A DNA stretch of 64,000 bases. Origin: a virus. Shown here one piece after another: positions 25,449 through 34,233 of the stretch (its first letter is position 1; each line of letters starts with the position of its first letter). The DNA lies in IMG/VR virus record IMGVR_UViG_3300031787_010103, positions 1 through 64,000 of that record. One strand, given 5' to 3'. Below the pieces are notes generated by a model. It was not told where the DNA came from, searched no databases, and saw only the letters and a list, made by a program, of their open reading frames with translations. The position numbers and the translations under genes are program-made.

Positions 25449-26389
25449 AACTCAGCAGATTAATCACCTACAAACACATGGTCGACGGGTTGCATATCAG
25501 TCACATCCAGGACCAAATAGAAACTGAACTAAAACAGATCCACACTGATCTTTCCATACAAAATATAGATTTTGATAATCTCAAATCTGAAATCGAAAAG
25601 CAGAGCCAAATGATACGGCAAAGCATGACAGCCATTGAATCATTGCTGGCTCAATTTAAAAAAAATCTACATGGCTTCGTGGACAGCATAGAAGAGCCTT
25701 ATTACGCCCGGAGCGAAAGCCTTTATCAAGAGAGTCGCAAAGATTCTGCTGAATACACGCTGGATCAATTGCAGTTCAAAAAACTGCTGTATGAACCGGC
25801 CACCAATGAATTTTTCCAAAGCCGACTGAAATTGCATTCGAACTTCAAATGGCCGGCCTTGGAGATTCGTCCTGGATTTGGAGATCTCACTCCATGTCTT
25901 GTGGCCTGCGATCCTTTGTATCTAGTTGACACCAATGATGCACTCCTGCAACCTGTCAAAAAAATGTTTACTCCAGAATACCAGCGACGCATCAGATATT
26001 ACACCATCGACGAATCGGCCAAGCACATTCTCAACCAATTGCCCCGACAACAGTTTGGTATTATAGTAGCAGTGAATTTTTTTAACTTCCGTCCTCTTCC
26101 TTTGATCAAAAAATACGTGCAGGAATCGTTCTCGCTGTTGAAACCTGGAGGATCCTTGATTTTTACCTATAATAACTGTGACTATCCAATAGGTGTTGAC
26201 AATTTTGAAAATTCGTATTATTGTTATACACCAGGACATCAAATCGCTGAAATCTGTAAACAAGCAGGATTCAGGATAGCGGCCAGTTTTGATCTAGAGA
26301 ACAATGTGAGTTGGCTCGAACTACAAAGACCGGGAAGACTGAGTAGCATACGTGGCGGACAGGCTTTAGGCAAAATACAATCACTTTAA
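25445..26389 (+). CDS. Class I SAM methyltransferase-like protein with N-terminal coiled coil
   Basis: A 314-residue protein between polymerase and clamp. Residues 20-75 are a predicted coiled coil. The C-terminal half resembles a Rossmann methyltransferase: EIRPGFGDLTPCLVACDP as a degenerate SAM loop and SLLKPGGSLIFTYNNC as the post-core strand-turn motif. The canonical GxGxG is not evident, so SAM binding is uncertain. Base composition is more AT-rich than its neighbours, which may mean later insertion into the replication cluster. Confidence 0.6.
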   Translation: MKLSRLITYKHMVDGLHISHIQDQIETELKQIHTDLSIQNIDFDNLKSEIEKQSQMIRQSMTAIESLLAQFKKNLHGFVDSIEEPYYARSESLYQESRKDSAEYTLDQLQFKKLLYEPATNEFFQSRLKLHSNFKWPALEIRPGFGDLTPCLVACDPLYLVDTNDALLQPVKKMFTPEYQRRIRYYTIDESAKHILNQLPRQQFGIIVAVNFFNFRPLPLIKKYVQESFSLLKPGGSLIFTYNNCDYPIGVDNFENSYYCYTPGHQIAEICKQAGFRIAASFDLENNVSWLELQRPGRLSSIRGGQALGKIQSL

Positions 26390-26400
26390 CGGAGAACCAA

Positions 26401-27132
26401 ATGAGAGACTTTTTATTAGACTTAGTAGAACACACACATGATCTCGGTTGCATCGACCTAATCAAGATCACAGGCACAGACAAAGAAACTGTGATAGATG
26501 CCTTGGCTGAGGACAAGAGCGTGGTCGTGAATGCACGATTCGCCACGCCAGTGGCTGAATTCATGGGCACGTTCGGCATGCCCAATCTCAGCAAATTAAA
26601 GATCCTGATTAACTTGCAGGAGTATCGCGAACACGCCACCATCACTGTGAATCGCCAAGACCGTAATGGTGTGGACTCGCCGGTAGGCATGCATTTTGAG
26701 AACAAAGTAGGAGACTTCAAGAACGACTATCGATTCATGGTCGCAGAAGTGGTCAGCGAAAAACTCAAACAGTTTAAGATGAAACCAGTGACCTGGCATG
26801 TGGAATTCGAGCCCACAGTGGCCGCTATCCAGCGTCTCAAGATGCAGGCACAGGCCAATGCCGAAGAAACTTCATTCATGGCCAAAACCGAAGGCACTGA
26901 TCTCAAGTTTTTCTTTGGTGATCACTCCACACACGCAGGCAACTTCGTGTTCCAACCTGCGGTCAGCGGCAAACTCACCCGTCCATGGTTATGGCCAGTC
27001 CAGCAGTTCATCGCTATCATGAATCTCACTGGTGACAAGACTGTGCGTTTCAGCGACGATGGTATTGCCAAGATCACTGTGAACTCAGGCATCGCCACTT
27101 ACGATTACATGTTACCGGCCTTGAGCAAGTGA
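26401..27132 (+). CDS. 45: Sliding clamp (T4 gp45-like)
   Basis: A 243-residue protein, close to T4 gp45 (228). The pattern is of the processivity clamp: an N-terminal helix-strand domain (LDLVEHTHDLGCIDLIKI), ASA-like control residues replaced by THDLG, NLSKLKILINLQEY in the middle, and a C-terminal strand-rich domain (SDDGIAKITVNSGIATYDY). The clamp tethers polymerase and, in T4, activates late transcription. Position after the polymerase supports the call. SD GGAG precedes the start. Confidence 0.85.
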   Translation: MRDFLLDLVEHTHDLGCIDLIKITGTDKETVIDALAEDKSVVVNARFATPVAEFMGTFGMPNLSKLKILINLQEYREHATITVNRQDRNGVDSPVGMHFENKVGDFKNDYRFMVAEVVSEKLKQFKMKPVTWHVEFEPTVAAIQRLKMQAQANAEETSFMAKTEGTDLKFFFGDHSTHAGNFVFQPAVSGKLTRPWLWPVQQFIAIMNLTGDKTVRFSDDGIAKITVNSGIATYDYMLPALSK

Positions 27133-27770
27133 TCAGAAATGTAGTCCGTTACCAGCCTCCTGATATCTGGGGAGTGTTGTGTATAGACATCTGGCAAGAT
27201 GCTCGCACCGACGAGTTTTACCAAACGTTCCTCCAGAGATTGTCTAAATATCCAGTGGGTGCTGTGGTTAACTGCACCTTGGATCTGGTGATTGACTATG
27301 CGGATGTGAGCGTGTATAATACACTTGATAGATACCACTGGCGATCAACAGATACCCAAGAACAAATACGCAACATGATGCTACTAGATCTCGTCAAAGC
27401 CAGTGGGCAAAACAGGACCAGTCGCTTGATACATGATGCTTTGTTTGACCAAAACACTGTGCATATCAGCCAAAAGCAAACATTTAACTATCATGTGGAT
27501 CGGTTCTTTCCTGACATAAAGGATTGGATCGTGCTTGGCAGTGCCTGGGGCAAGTGTTTACACTACGGACCATTGGGTATAGATAAATTGGTAGATCTAC
27601 CAAATTGGAGATTCCATATCTTTCCTCAATGGAGTATACAGACAGAAACTCAGCAGGCACCGGATCTGCAACAGATACACGACGATTATTTTGTATGGGC
27701 ACCCATCGAAGATGATGGGTATAGACTGATAACAAGAGCACAAAATCACAAATGGATAGAGACGACTTAA
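27129..27770 (+). CDS. Unknown protein (possible isochorismatase-like fold)
   Basis: A 213-residue protein with a GTG start overlapping the clamp stop (GTGA). It opens with VLCIDIWQDART, similar to the Asp-bearing first strand of isochorismatase-like hydrolases, and has DWIVLGSAWGKCLHYG later, where the family keeps its Cys. The gene at 47975-48436 shows a similar pair of motifs. The resemblance is weak and the catalytic triad cannot be confirmed. Confidence 0.55.
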   Translation: MIRNVVRYQPPDIWGVLCIDIWQDARTDEFYQTFLQRLSKYPVGAVVNCTLDLVIDYADVSVYNTLDRYHWRSTDTQEQIRNMMLLDLVKASGQNRTSRLIHDALFDQNTVHISQKQTFNYHVDRFFPDIKDWIVLGSAWGKCLHYGPLGIDKLVDLPNWRFHIFPQWSIQTETQQAPDLQQIHDDYFVWAPIEDDGYRLITRAQNHKWIETT

Positions 27771-29275
27771 CATCTAAACAGCAAGACTATGCTGTGTTCC
27801 TCCCGGCCATCTCCAGTTTCTACGCTGGATACATCGGTCGCGAACGCCATGGTGTAGGACTGGATGCAGGTCGGTTGCCCTCGGCCATTGGTGACATGGA
27901 AGCCATGAACTGGCTCAATCCTACCAAGGCTTTGTTTCCCTATCGTTGGAGCTTGTATTCCGCAGGACACGCCAATCTAGATTTGAATAAGTTTGATGCC
28001 AAAGAGGACATGATCCGCAACAGAGATCCCAACACCATCATGCTGGCAGACTCAGGTGGATTCCAGATCGCCAAAGGTGTATGGCCCGGGCGCTGGGCAG
28101 ATCCCACAGATAAAAAGTCAGAGCAACAACGAGAAAAAGTTCTTAAATGGCAGATGGGCATAGCCACATACGGAATGACCATGGACATACCCACATGGAC
28201 ATTCCGAGACCCCAAGGCTGCTGAAGCATCGGGTATTCACAGTTATGATGATGCTGTCACAGCCACACAATACAACAACGAATTCTGGATCGCTAATCGC
28301 TACGGCGATACCCGGATCTTGAACGTGCTCCAAGGCGGTAACCATGCCGAGGCCGATCATTGGTATGATCTCATGAAACACTATTCTGATCCCAAGCGTT
28401 ATCCAGATCGGCATTTCAATGGATGGGGCATGGGTGGCCAGAACATGTGTGACGTGCATCTCATACTCCGCCGCTTGATACATCTCATACATGATGGACT
28501 GTTAGAAAAAGGTGTGCATGACTGGATGCACTTCTTGGGCACTTCAAAGTTGGAATATGCCTGTCTGCTCACAGACGTCCAACGTGCCATAAGAAAATAT
28601 CACAATGCCAATTTCACCATAAGTTTTGACTGTGCCAGCCCGTTCCTGGCCACTGCCAATGGACAGATATACACACAGCTCAGGACTGAAAACAGAGGCA
28701 AGTGGAGTTACATGATGAGCCCCACAGCAGACGATAAAAAATATGCCACGGACACTCGTGCATTCCGAGATGCTGTGCTACAGGACCGGATACATGACAC
28801 ATTTGAAGATAGCCCTATATCTGCCCGTATGAAGATCCAGGATGTGTGCATCTATAAACCCGGCGATTTGAACAAAATTGGCAAAGAAGGTCGCACATCG
28901 TGGGACTCTTTCTCTTACGCACTAATGATGGGTCACAATGTGTGGCATCATATCCGGGCGGTACAAGAAGCCAATCGGAGATATGATGCAGGAGAAGTTC
29001 CCGGAATGCTTGTGCGAGAAACCTTTGATCGTGTATACTTTAGAGACTTAGTAGATACCATTTTCCAACAACGTGATCGCAATCGTAGTTTGACTATCAT
29101 AGATGAAAACTCTAAATTCTGGGACCAGATCATCGGCACACGAGGGTTCACGGGTAAACGCACTACCAATGCGCATACTCAATTCAACGCTTTCTTTGAT
29201 GTGGAAGATGATGACAGTTCCGAAGAAGAATTTGATCAATCCAAACTAGACGCCCTGGAGAACCTAAATGTATGA
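27752..29275 (+). CDS. dpdA: TGT/DpdA-like 7-deazaguanine DNA transglycosylase
   Basis: A 507-residue protein with the queuine tRNA-ribosyltransferase core: MLADSGGFQIAKG near residue 100 (Asp of the substrate pocket), NVLQGGN, MHFLGTSK and ISFDCASPF near 292 (nucleophile Asp). These line up with the Asp102 and Asp280 regions of bacterial TGT. The CxCxxC-His zinc site of tRNA TGT is not seen, which fits the DNA-directed DpdA branch. DpdA exchanges guanine in DNA for a 7-deazaguanine base. folE, queD and queE in this window would supply the precursor. The C-terminal 130 residues are acidic and unassigned. Confidence 0.8.
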   Translation: MDRDDLTSKQQDYAVFLPAISSFYAGYIGRERHGVGLDAGRLPSAIGDMEAMNWLNPTKALFPYRWSLYSAGHANLDLNKFDAKEDMIRNRDPNTIMLADSGGFQIAKGVWPGRWADPTDKKSEQQREKVLKWQMGIATYGMTMDIPTWTFRDPKAAEASGIHSYDDAVTATQYNNEFWIANRYGDTRILNVLQGGNHAEADHWYDLMKHYSDPKRYPDRHFNGWGMGGQNMCDVHLILRRLIHLIHDGLLEKGVHDWMHFLGTSKLEYACLLTDVQRAIRKYHNANFTISFDCASPFLATANGQIYTQLRTENRGKWSYMMSPTADDKKYATDTRAFRDAVLQDRIHDTFEDSPISARMKIQDVCIYKPGDLNKIGKEGRTSWDSFSYALMMGHNVWHHIRAVQEANRRYDAGEVPGMLVRETFDRVYFRDLVDTIFQQRDRNRSLTIIDENSKFWDQIIGTRGFTGKRTTNAHTQFNAFFDVEDDDSSEEEFDQSKLDALENLNV

Positions 29276-29471
29276 GAATCGCATCAAGCACCTAGAGCAT
29301 GTCCACGAAATGCTGGACAAAAAAATTGATGTCATGGAACGGACCGGTGTGTTCGAAGACAACAACATACACGATCTCAAAAAACAACGATTGCAGGTCA
29401 GAGACCAGTTGGCCGAATTGCGCAGGAAACAGCATGAACATGATCAAGAAGTTGACCAAGGAGATGATTGA
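29268..29471 (+). CDS. DUF465/YdcH-like small coiled-coil protein
   Basis: A 67-residue, fully helical protein: HLEHVHEMLDKKIDVME followed by DLKKQRLQVRDQLAELRR matches the LDxxI...LKKxxLxxxDxL pattern of DUF465 (YdcH). Function of the family is unknown. Overlaps the DpdA-like gene by 8 bases and the next gene by one. Confidence 0.65.
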   Translation: MYENRIKHLEHVHEMLDKKIDVMERTGVFEDNNIHDLKKQRLQVRDQLAELRRKQHEHDQEVDQGDD

Positions 29472-29983
29472 TGGATAGGCCCGGACACAACAACGCAGAA
29501 TTCTTTTTCGGCCGAGAAGTGGAACATACTCCGGCCTTGGACCAGCACACGCTGTTCGTGATAGGTTATCAGTCAGTGGAATCCATAGAACAGGCCTTGG
29601 CCCAATCCACACAGGATACCCAGCACATCTTTTTTGGGGCCAATGATTCATATCGTCCCAAGACCAATCCTGACTATGTTGGTTGGGAAAATGTCATACA
29701 AACTTTCCTGGGTCGTGGATATTGGTGTAGCCTGGATATACCTTTCCAGTATGTGGAAGAATTCCACGAGGGTGGGCTGTGTGAGCATGATAGATTCATC
29801 CCCATCATCAAGATTCCCATTCCTTATATAAAATTGTGGAACTACAACACTTGTATCAAGATCGATGACAAGGATTTTGCGGCTACCAATCCTGGAGTAT
29901 GGGTCCATAATCTACATGATGTGCTAGATAGAGAAAAATTCACTGATTGGTCTAAATACGATAAAGATCTTGTAGTATCATGA
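29471..29983 (+). CDS. Conserved T4-like phage protein, unknown function
   Basis: A 170-residue protein from ATG 29471 (TGATG junction); the in-frame TTG just before is less likely. The motifs VEHTPALDQHTLFVIGYQ, HIFFGAND and KIDDKDFAATNPGVWVHNL are ones I recall from a protein conserved across marine T4-like phages. No function is known to me. Confidence 0.75.
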   Translation: MDRPGHNNAEFFFGREVEHTPALDQHTLFVIGYQSVESIEQALAQSTQDTQHIFFGANDSYRPKTNPDYVGWENVIQTFLGRGYWCSLDIPFQYVEEFHEGGLCEHDRFIPIIKIPIPYIKLWNYNTCIKIDDKDFAATNPGVWVHNLHDVLDREKFTDWSKYDKDLVVS

Positions 29984-30141
29984 GTTGGATTTTTATGATG
30001 TTTATGCACGGCTATATAATAGAAGTGGACAGTTTTATCTCCAGGCAGGCATGTGTAGATAAAATGAAACAATACAATAGAGCCGCCGAACAGAGTGGCA
30101 GTATTTTCCTAGTATGGTGCGAATCAAGGCCTCGTGCTTGA
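29980..30141 (+). CDS. Small hypothetical protein, 53 aa
   Basis: ATG 29980 overlaps the previous stop (ATGA) and the frame runs to TGA 30139-30141. N-terminal MSWIFMMFMHGYIIEVDSF is hydrophobic, then a basic helix with two Cys. It could be a short membrane-associated peptide. Confidence 0.45.
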   Translation: MSWIFMMFMHGYIIEVDSFISRQACVDKMKQYNRAAEQSGSIFLVWCESRPRA

Positions 30142-30153
30142 GACCTTTTATGT

Positions 30154-30159
30154 GGGGAG
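30154..30159 (+). promoter_or_regulatory. Ribosome binding site for a TTG start
   Basis: GGGGAG lies 6 bases before TTG 30166, supporting that unusual start. Confidence 0.5.
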
Positions 30160-30165
30160 AAATTT

Positions 30166-30507
30166 TTGAAATACTGGACCGAACTTTCAGAAAGCGATCG
30201 CGCTCATGTTGCGTGGACTCTGAGTTTGGTATTGGCTGCCACTGTGCTGGTGCTTTATGCCATAGCCGCCAGTCGTGGACAGGATGTGGATTATTTCAAG
30301 ACTCGCTTGGGACTCATGGAACAGCGTTTGAACTACATGGATCAAAAGATAGACAAAGTAGCACAGGGGCAACACGATCAAAAAGAACATCTCAATGAGA
30401 TCCGTAGGATGCATGAAGCACAACAGCGGCAACTCGAAGACCAGCAAAAATGGCTGGATTTTTATAAAACCTTACCACAACTACCCAAACCACCTACCAA
30501 GAGGTAA
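30166..30507 (+). CDS. Single-pass membrane protein with coiled coil
   Basis: A 113-residue protein with a TTG start behind a strong SD. Residues 15-36 form one transmembrane helix (TLSLVLAATVLVLYAIAA); residues 45-100 are a charged Gln-rich coiled coil; the end is Pro/Lys-rich. An N-in membrane anchor plus periplasmic coiled coil is the plan of phage inner-membrane spanins (Rz), but no outer-membrane partner was seen nearby, so lysis function is only a guess. Confidence 0.6.
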   Translation: MKYWTELSESDRAHVAWTLSLVLAATVLVLYAIAASRGQDVDYFKTRLGLMEQRLNYMDQKIDKVAQGQHDQKEHLNEIRRMHEAQQRQLEDQQKWLDFYKTLPQLPKPPTKR

Positions 30508-30509
30508 TC

Positions 30510-31052
30510 ATGGCTCGACTTTATAGAATCACTCCATTGCAAAAAAAATCAGTGGAATATTTCGTGGATGTTTATGAAAAACTTCCAGACGGAAGGATCA
30601 GAGGGTTTGATGTAACCGAAACTTGGCGATGGGGGCAGGCTTTCAGAGAAGAAGATGAACCAGTATATGAAAGCGAAGGCACTGTATTTTGTCGTCCTGA
30701 AGTTGGGTGGGGTTGCGAACTGGATGATTTGGTAGCCGTGCATGTGAATTATGGTTGCTGGGACATGGATGGCAATGTCTATGATGATGGATTCACAGAA
30801 GAAGAAAAAGCCCAAATAGAAGCACTGTTGCGATGGGAAACCGAAGATGAAGATGGTCGTTGCGGAACCGGGTGGATCTATGACGGTGATCATAATTGGG
30901 AAATCGAAGACGAGCACGTGGCCATATTGGAACCATACAAGGTTGACCTAGTGGATGAAGATGCTTATAATGAAGTAATAGAAGAGAATGTCGCACTTGA
31001 AAAATTAACCCCATCAAATGGTTGGCCATTTCCAACTGAGGAATCTAAATAA
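30510..31052 (+). CDS. Acidic hypothetical protein
   Basis: A 180-residue, very acidic protein (many Asp, Glu, Trp). Motifs such as VNYGCWDMDGNVYDDGFT and WETEDEDGRCGTGWIYDGDHNW suggest metal or DNA-mimic-like acidity but match no family I know. TAATG-type junction downstream. Confidence 0.6.
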   Translation: MARLYRITPLQKKSVEYFVDVYEKLPDGRIRGFDVTETWRWGQAFREEDEPVYESEGTVFCRPEVGWGCELDDLVAVHVNYGCWDMDGNVYDDGFTEEEKAQIEALLRWETEDEDGRCGTGWIYDGDHNWEIEDEHVAILEPYKVDLVDEDAYNEVIEENVALEKLTPSNGWPFPTEESK

Positions 31053-31276
31053 TGAATGTGAAAGAACTAGCAGAACAAGCGATCTATCGGGCTCAACACT
31101 TGCAAGAGTTTGAGGTATTGCGCGATGAAAACGACATGATGCTCAACGGAACCATACGCTATGACATTCGGCACAGGCCTGGCACACCATATCGTATCAC
31201 AGTGCCTGCAATGACACAGGCCGAAGCCGAAGTTCGTGTGGACGAGTGGATTGAAGAAATGAGGAATGTAGAATGA
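31052..31276 (+). CDS. Hypothetical protein, 74 aa
   Basis: Small strand-helix protein: YDIRHRPGTPYRITVPAMT then AEAEVRVDEWIEEM. The strand plus Ala/Glu helix recalls the 60-75 residue unit at the end of the giant protein (10940-11777), but similarity is weak. ATGA overlap with the next gene. Confidence 0.6.
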   Translation: MNVKELAEQAIYRAQHLQEFEVLRDENDMMLNGTIRYDIRHRPGTPYRITVPAMTQAEAEVRVDEWIEEMRNVE

Positions 31277-31767
31277 TTGTCAGCGAAAGAGAAACCATTG
31301 AACGTATCCGTGAAGCCGCTGATCGCAAAATCTGGGTCACATTCCAGAAAGAAGGTATCCATAAATACCCAGCGGCGCTGACAGATCCTATGTTGGCCAC
31401 AGGAGATGAGTATGATGTTTCGTTCCTTGGTTATCCTCACCGTCACATCTTTCATTTCAGGGTGTGGATCGATGTGTTCCACAATGACAGGGACATCGAG
31501 TTCATCCAATTCAAGCGGTGGCTCTTGTCGTTGTATTCCAGTGCCCAGCCAGCCGATGTCTTGCGTGATCGGACCGTTCACAATAATCAAAATTCAGTAT
31601 TGAGCCTGGATTACAAGTCTTGCGAGATGATCGCAGACGATCTGTATCTGCAAATAGCAGGCCGTTATCCTGGCCGTGCTGTGTGGATTGAAGTGGCCGA
31701 AGATGGTGAGAACGGCTGCCTCATCAAGTATAATACTCACCGTCCCTATCAATCAATCACAATCTAA
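31273..31767 (+). CDS. Conserved phage protein (possible T-fold)
   Basis: A 164-residue protein. IFHFRVWIDVFHNDRDIEF, FKRWLLSLY, SCEMIADDLYLQIAG and AVWIEVAEDGENG follow the strand-helix-strand order of T-fold enzymes (QueD, FolE, QueF family), but the zinc His and catalytic Cys are not identifiable. I treat it as a conserved T4-like protein of unknown role that may share the fold. Confidence 0.55.
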   Translation: MIVSERETIERIREAADRKIWVTFQKEGIHKYPAALTDPMLATGDEYDVSFLGYPHRHIFHFRVWIDVFHNDRDIEFIQFKRWLLSLYSSAQPADVLRDRTVHNNQNSVLSLDYKSCEMIADDLYLQIAGRYPGRAVWIEVAEDGENGCLIKYNTHRPYQSITI

Positions 31768-31778
31768 GAGGAATCAAC

Positions 31779-31994
31779 ATGGGCAAGCCCACGTTCAAAC
31801 CCAATCCCCGTAGCCGCCAGGTATGGGAAGACCTAGACCGTTATCTTGAATTCTGTTGCGATTATGGCTACAAGTTCAACGAAGCGGATCTATACAATAA
31901 CCGCGTGTATGCTTTCCAGCAGTTCCGCAAACTGGAAGCCGGCAAGGAGCCCCGAGACATGTGGGCACAAGATGCCAATCGGAGACCACGCTGA
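31779..31994 (+). CDS. Conserved small phage protein, 71 aa
   Basis: Begins MGKPTFKPNPRSRQVWEDLD and continues CCDYGYKFNEADLYN, a pattern I recall from T4-like marine phages just upstream of a glycosyltransferase-like gene, as here. Good SD (AAGAGGAA). Function unknown. Confidence 0.7.
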   Translation: MGKPTFKPNPRSRQVWEDLDRYLEFCCDYGYKFNEADLYNNRVYAFQQFRKLEAGKEPRDMWAQDANRRPR

Positions 31995-33193
31995 TGCGTA
32001 AGATATTCTACATGGGGTTGGAAAGTTACGAAGCCCGCTACACTCTACAACTCACGGAATGGAACAAACGTGTGTTTGACCGCCGCGGCCTTGACGTTGT
32101 ATATGTGCCTGGCTCCACCATTGATGATACCAAATCAATCAGTGTAGGACAGGTGCTAGACGCTCACGGTCGAAGTTATTTTTCAATGAGCCAGATGATG
32201 AACCTAGTGCAGATGATGCGCAACGGTGATGTCACTGATCAAGATGTGATCTATTTTGAAGACATGTTCCAACCCGGTATCGAGAGCTTACCTTATATTC
32301 TTGATCAAGTGCCTGACAATCTCAGACCGCGTATCTTTGTGCGCTGTTTGGCACAGGCCATTGACCCCGATGACTTCGTGCATGTCTGGGGCATGGCAGG
32401 CTGGATGTCGACTTATGAAAAGATGGTAAATCAGATCCCCAATGTCGCTGTGTTGGCCACCAACGAAGAGATGGTAGCACACATGCGCATCGCAGGGTGG
32501 ACTGCTCCCATCTACAATATTTCAGGCTTGGCATTTGGCAAGGCGGAAGTGCTCGAGCGCATAGGTGGCAAAGACCATGTTTGTGATTTTGACGTGAGAC
32601 CATATCGTGTGGGATTTGCCGCACGATTTGATCAAGAGAAACAACCAGACTTCTACATGGATCTCATTGACATGTGGCATGAGCAAGGCAGATATCCGGT
32701 TGAGTTCGCTGTGTTCCAAGGAGGCCCATTGCGCTCAAACAACTCACGTTATATCGAACGTGCTCGTGACATGGAACGCCAAGGCCGCTTGAAAATCTAT
32801 GAGAATCTAAAGAAAAATGATTACTATAATCTTCTCAACAATACTCGTGTGCTGTTTAATTGTGCTCTACAAGATTGGGTATCTAACACAGTATCAGAAG
32901 CCGATACTCTTGGTTGTAATGTGTTATATCCTGCTTATCGCAGTTTCCCTGAAACCTTTGCCAACGATCCTAACCGACTTTATGTTCCTTGGTCGATAGA
33001 TGATGCTTTCACCAAACTGGGGTTGTTGCTCAAAGAACCACACCACAACATGGGATTGATCTCTGACTGGACTGATGGCACAGTGGATCGCATCGTAGAT
33101 ATCATCCAAGGCCAAGGCGAGCAATGGAATCGTTCAGGCAATCGCTACAGAGATCACGTGCCCGAAAACAAGTATCATGTGGTCAAAATTTAA
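31994..33193 (+). CDS. GT-B type glycosyltransferase-like protein
   Basis: A 399-residue protein from ATG 31994 (TGATG junction). Two Rossmann-like halves: the first with GLDVVYVPGSTIDD and DVIYFEDMFQPG; the second with YRVGFAARFDQEKQPDF, NDYYNLLNNTRVLFNCALQDW and VSEADTLGCNVLYP, the latter resembling the E-x7-E/P-L-G donor-binding region of GT4 enzymes. Probably transfers a sugar from a nucleotide donor; acceptor unknown. Heads the sugar-gene stretch. Confidence 0.65.
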   Translation: MRKIFYMGLESYEARYTLQLTEWNKRVFDRRGLDVVYVPGSTIDDTKSISVGQVLDAHGRSYFSMSQMMNLVQMMRNGDVTDQDVIYFEDMFQPGIESLPYILDQVPDNLRPRIFVRCLAQAIDPDDFVHVWGMAGWMSTYEKMVNQIPNVAVLATNEEMVAHMRIAGWTAPIYNISGLAFGKAEVLERIGGKDHVCDFDVRPYRVGFAARFDQEKQPDFYMDLIDMWHEQGRYPVEFAVFQGGPLRSNNSRYIERARDMERQGRLKIYENLKKNDYYNLLNNTRVLFNCALQDWVSNTVSEADTLGCNVLYPAYRSFPETFANDPNRLYVPWSIDDAFTKLGLLLKEPHHNMGLISDWTDGTVDRIVDIIQGQGEQWNRSGNRYRDHVPENKYHVVKI

Positions 33194-33195
33194 AC

Positions 33196-33813
33196 ATGAA
33201 ACAAAAAGTTTTAATCATTGGTGCCAGTGGTGGTATAGGATCATCATTATCGAGATTGATGTCAACCCATGATTATGATGTTGCAGGTTGGTCTTCACAG
33301 GATTTAGATCTAAATTATCCTGGAAGAATTTTTGATTGTGATTTTTCTCATTTTGACATTCTTGTAAATTGTGCCGGGCACAATCGTGGAACTTGGCGAG
33401 GTAATTTACAAAACACCTGGGAAAATCAACTCAGCATGATAATTGTAAACTATGCATCAAACTTTTTTTTGATGAAACATTATGCAAAATCGAGAGATTC
33501 AGGAACTTACGTTTGGATCAGTTCCGACAGCATAGATCAACCAACTATCTACCAGGGTGTATATGCAGGTACCAAAATGGCCAGTAAGTTCAGTTTAGAT
33601 CTTTTAGCCAAAGAAGCCGATCATATTACCGTATTATCTGCTAAAGTTGGACTTACCAAAACCAATTTCAGATATAGAAATTTTGAAGGCACCAAGTCCT
33701 GGCAGGAGGTAGAGGAGACTTATGGTGATAGAAAACTCATGTCAGCGGATTCGGTGGCGCAACGTCTTTTTCAAGGAATAAAAAGTAACACAAAGGAAAT
33801 GGTAATCACATGA
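33196..33813 (+). CDS. Short-chain dehydrogenase/reductase
   Basis: A 205-residue SDR. IIGASGGIGSSLSRL is the TGxxxGxG cofactor loop, NCAGHNRGTW the NAG motif, SSDS the catalytic Ser region, and YQGVYAGTKMASKFS gives YxxxK. The product has no C-terminal extension, so it is a classical SDR. The gene is much more AT-rich than its neighbours, together with the next one, which suggests separate acquisition. Likely a sugar reductase given the neighbours. Confidence 0.8.
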   Translation: MKQKVLIIGASGGIGSSLSRLMSTHDYDVAGWSSQDLDLNYPGRIFDCDFSHFDILVNCAGHNRGTWRGNLQNTWENQLSMIIVNYASNFFLMKHYAKSRDSGTYVWISSDSIDQPTIYQGVYAGTKMASKFSLDLLAKEADHITVLSAKVGLTKTNFRYRNFEGTKSWQEVEETYGDRKLMSADSVAQRLFQGIKSNTKEMVIT

Positions 33814-34187
33814 ACGGTAAGATAAAATTTATATTACCCGATATCAACGACAAAGCAATAGATTCGCGTGGTGCAATTTACAGCTTTATACCACATGATG
33901 AAATTGTGGAATTCTGTTATGTTACTACCAAATCAGGACATGCTCGAGGTCATCATTACCACAAAGAGTTCGACGAATACCTCATGTTAGTGGATGGAGA
34001 AGGCATATATCTTGAGTTATTAGATGATGGAACTGTGAGGAAAATAGTAATAGGTGCTGGGCAAACTTTATATGTGCCTAGACTAACTCCACACACATTT
34101 ATACCGATAACCGATTGTAAATCAGTAAGTTTTCTTACCAAACGATGGGACAACTGTCAAGAACCTATTACACCAATTAAGATATGA
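33810..34187 (+). CDS. Cupin sugar isomerase/epimerase-like (FdtA/WxcM type)
   Basis: A 125-residue single cupin: SGHARGHHYHKEFDEYLMLVDGEG carries the His-rich metal/substrate motif of dTDP-sugar 3,4-ketoisomerases and RmlC-like epimerases; PRLTPHTFIP is the second cupin motif. Would act on a 4-keto sugar nucleotide. Overlaps the SDR gene (ATGA) and shares its AT-rich composition. Confidence 0.75.
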   Translation: MNGKIKFILPDINDKAIDSRGAIYSFIPHDEIVEFCYVTTKSGHARGHHYHKEFDEYLMLVDGEGIYLELLDDGTVRKIVIGAGQTLYVPRLTPHTFIPITDCKSVSFLTKRWDNCQEPITPIKI

Positions 34188-34233
34188 ATTGGCGGAGAAA
34201 TAAAATTTATATTGTTACAATAATGGAAAAATT

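Noticed and set aside
31273-31767. Assigning this gene as QueF or another preQ pathway enzyme
   Set aside because: Only the general strand order fits; the required Cys, Asp and zinc residues are not present.
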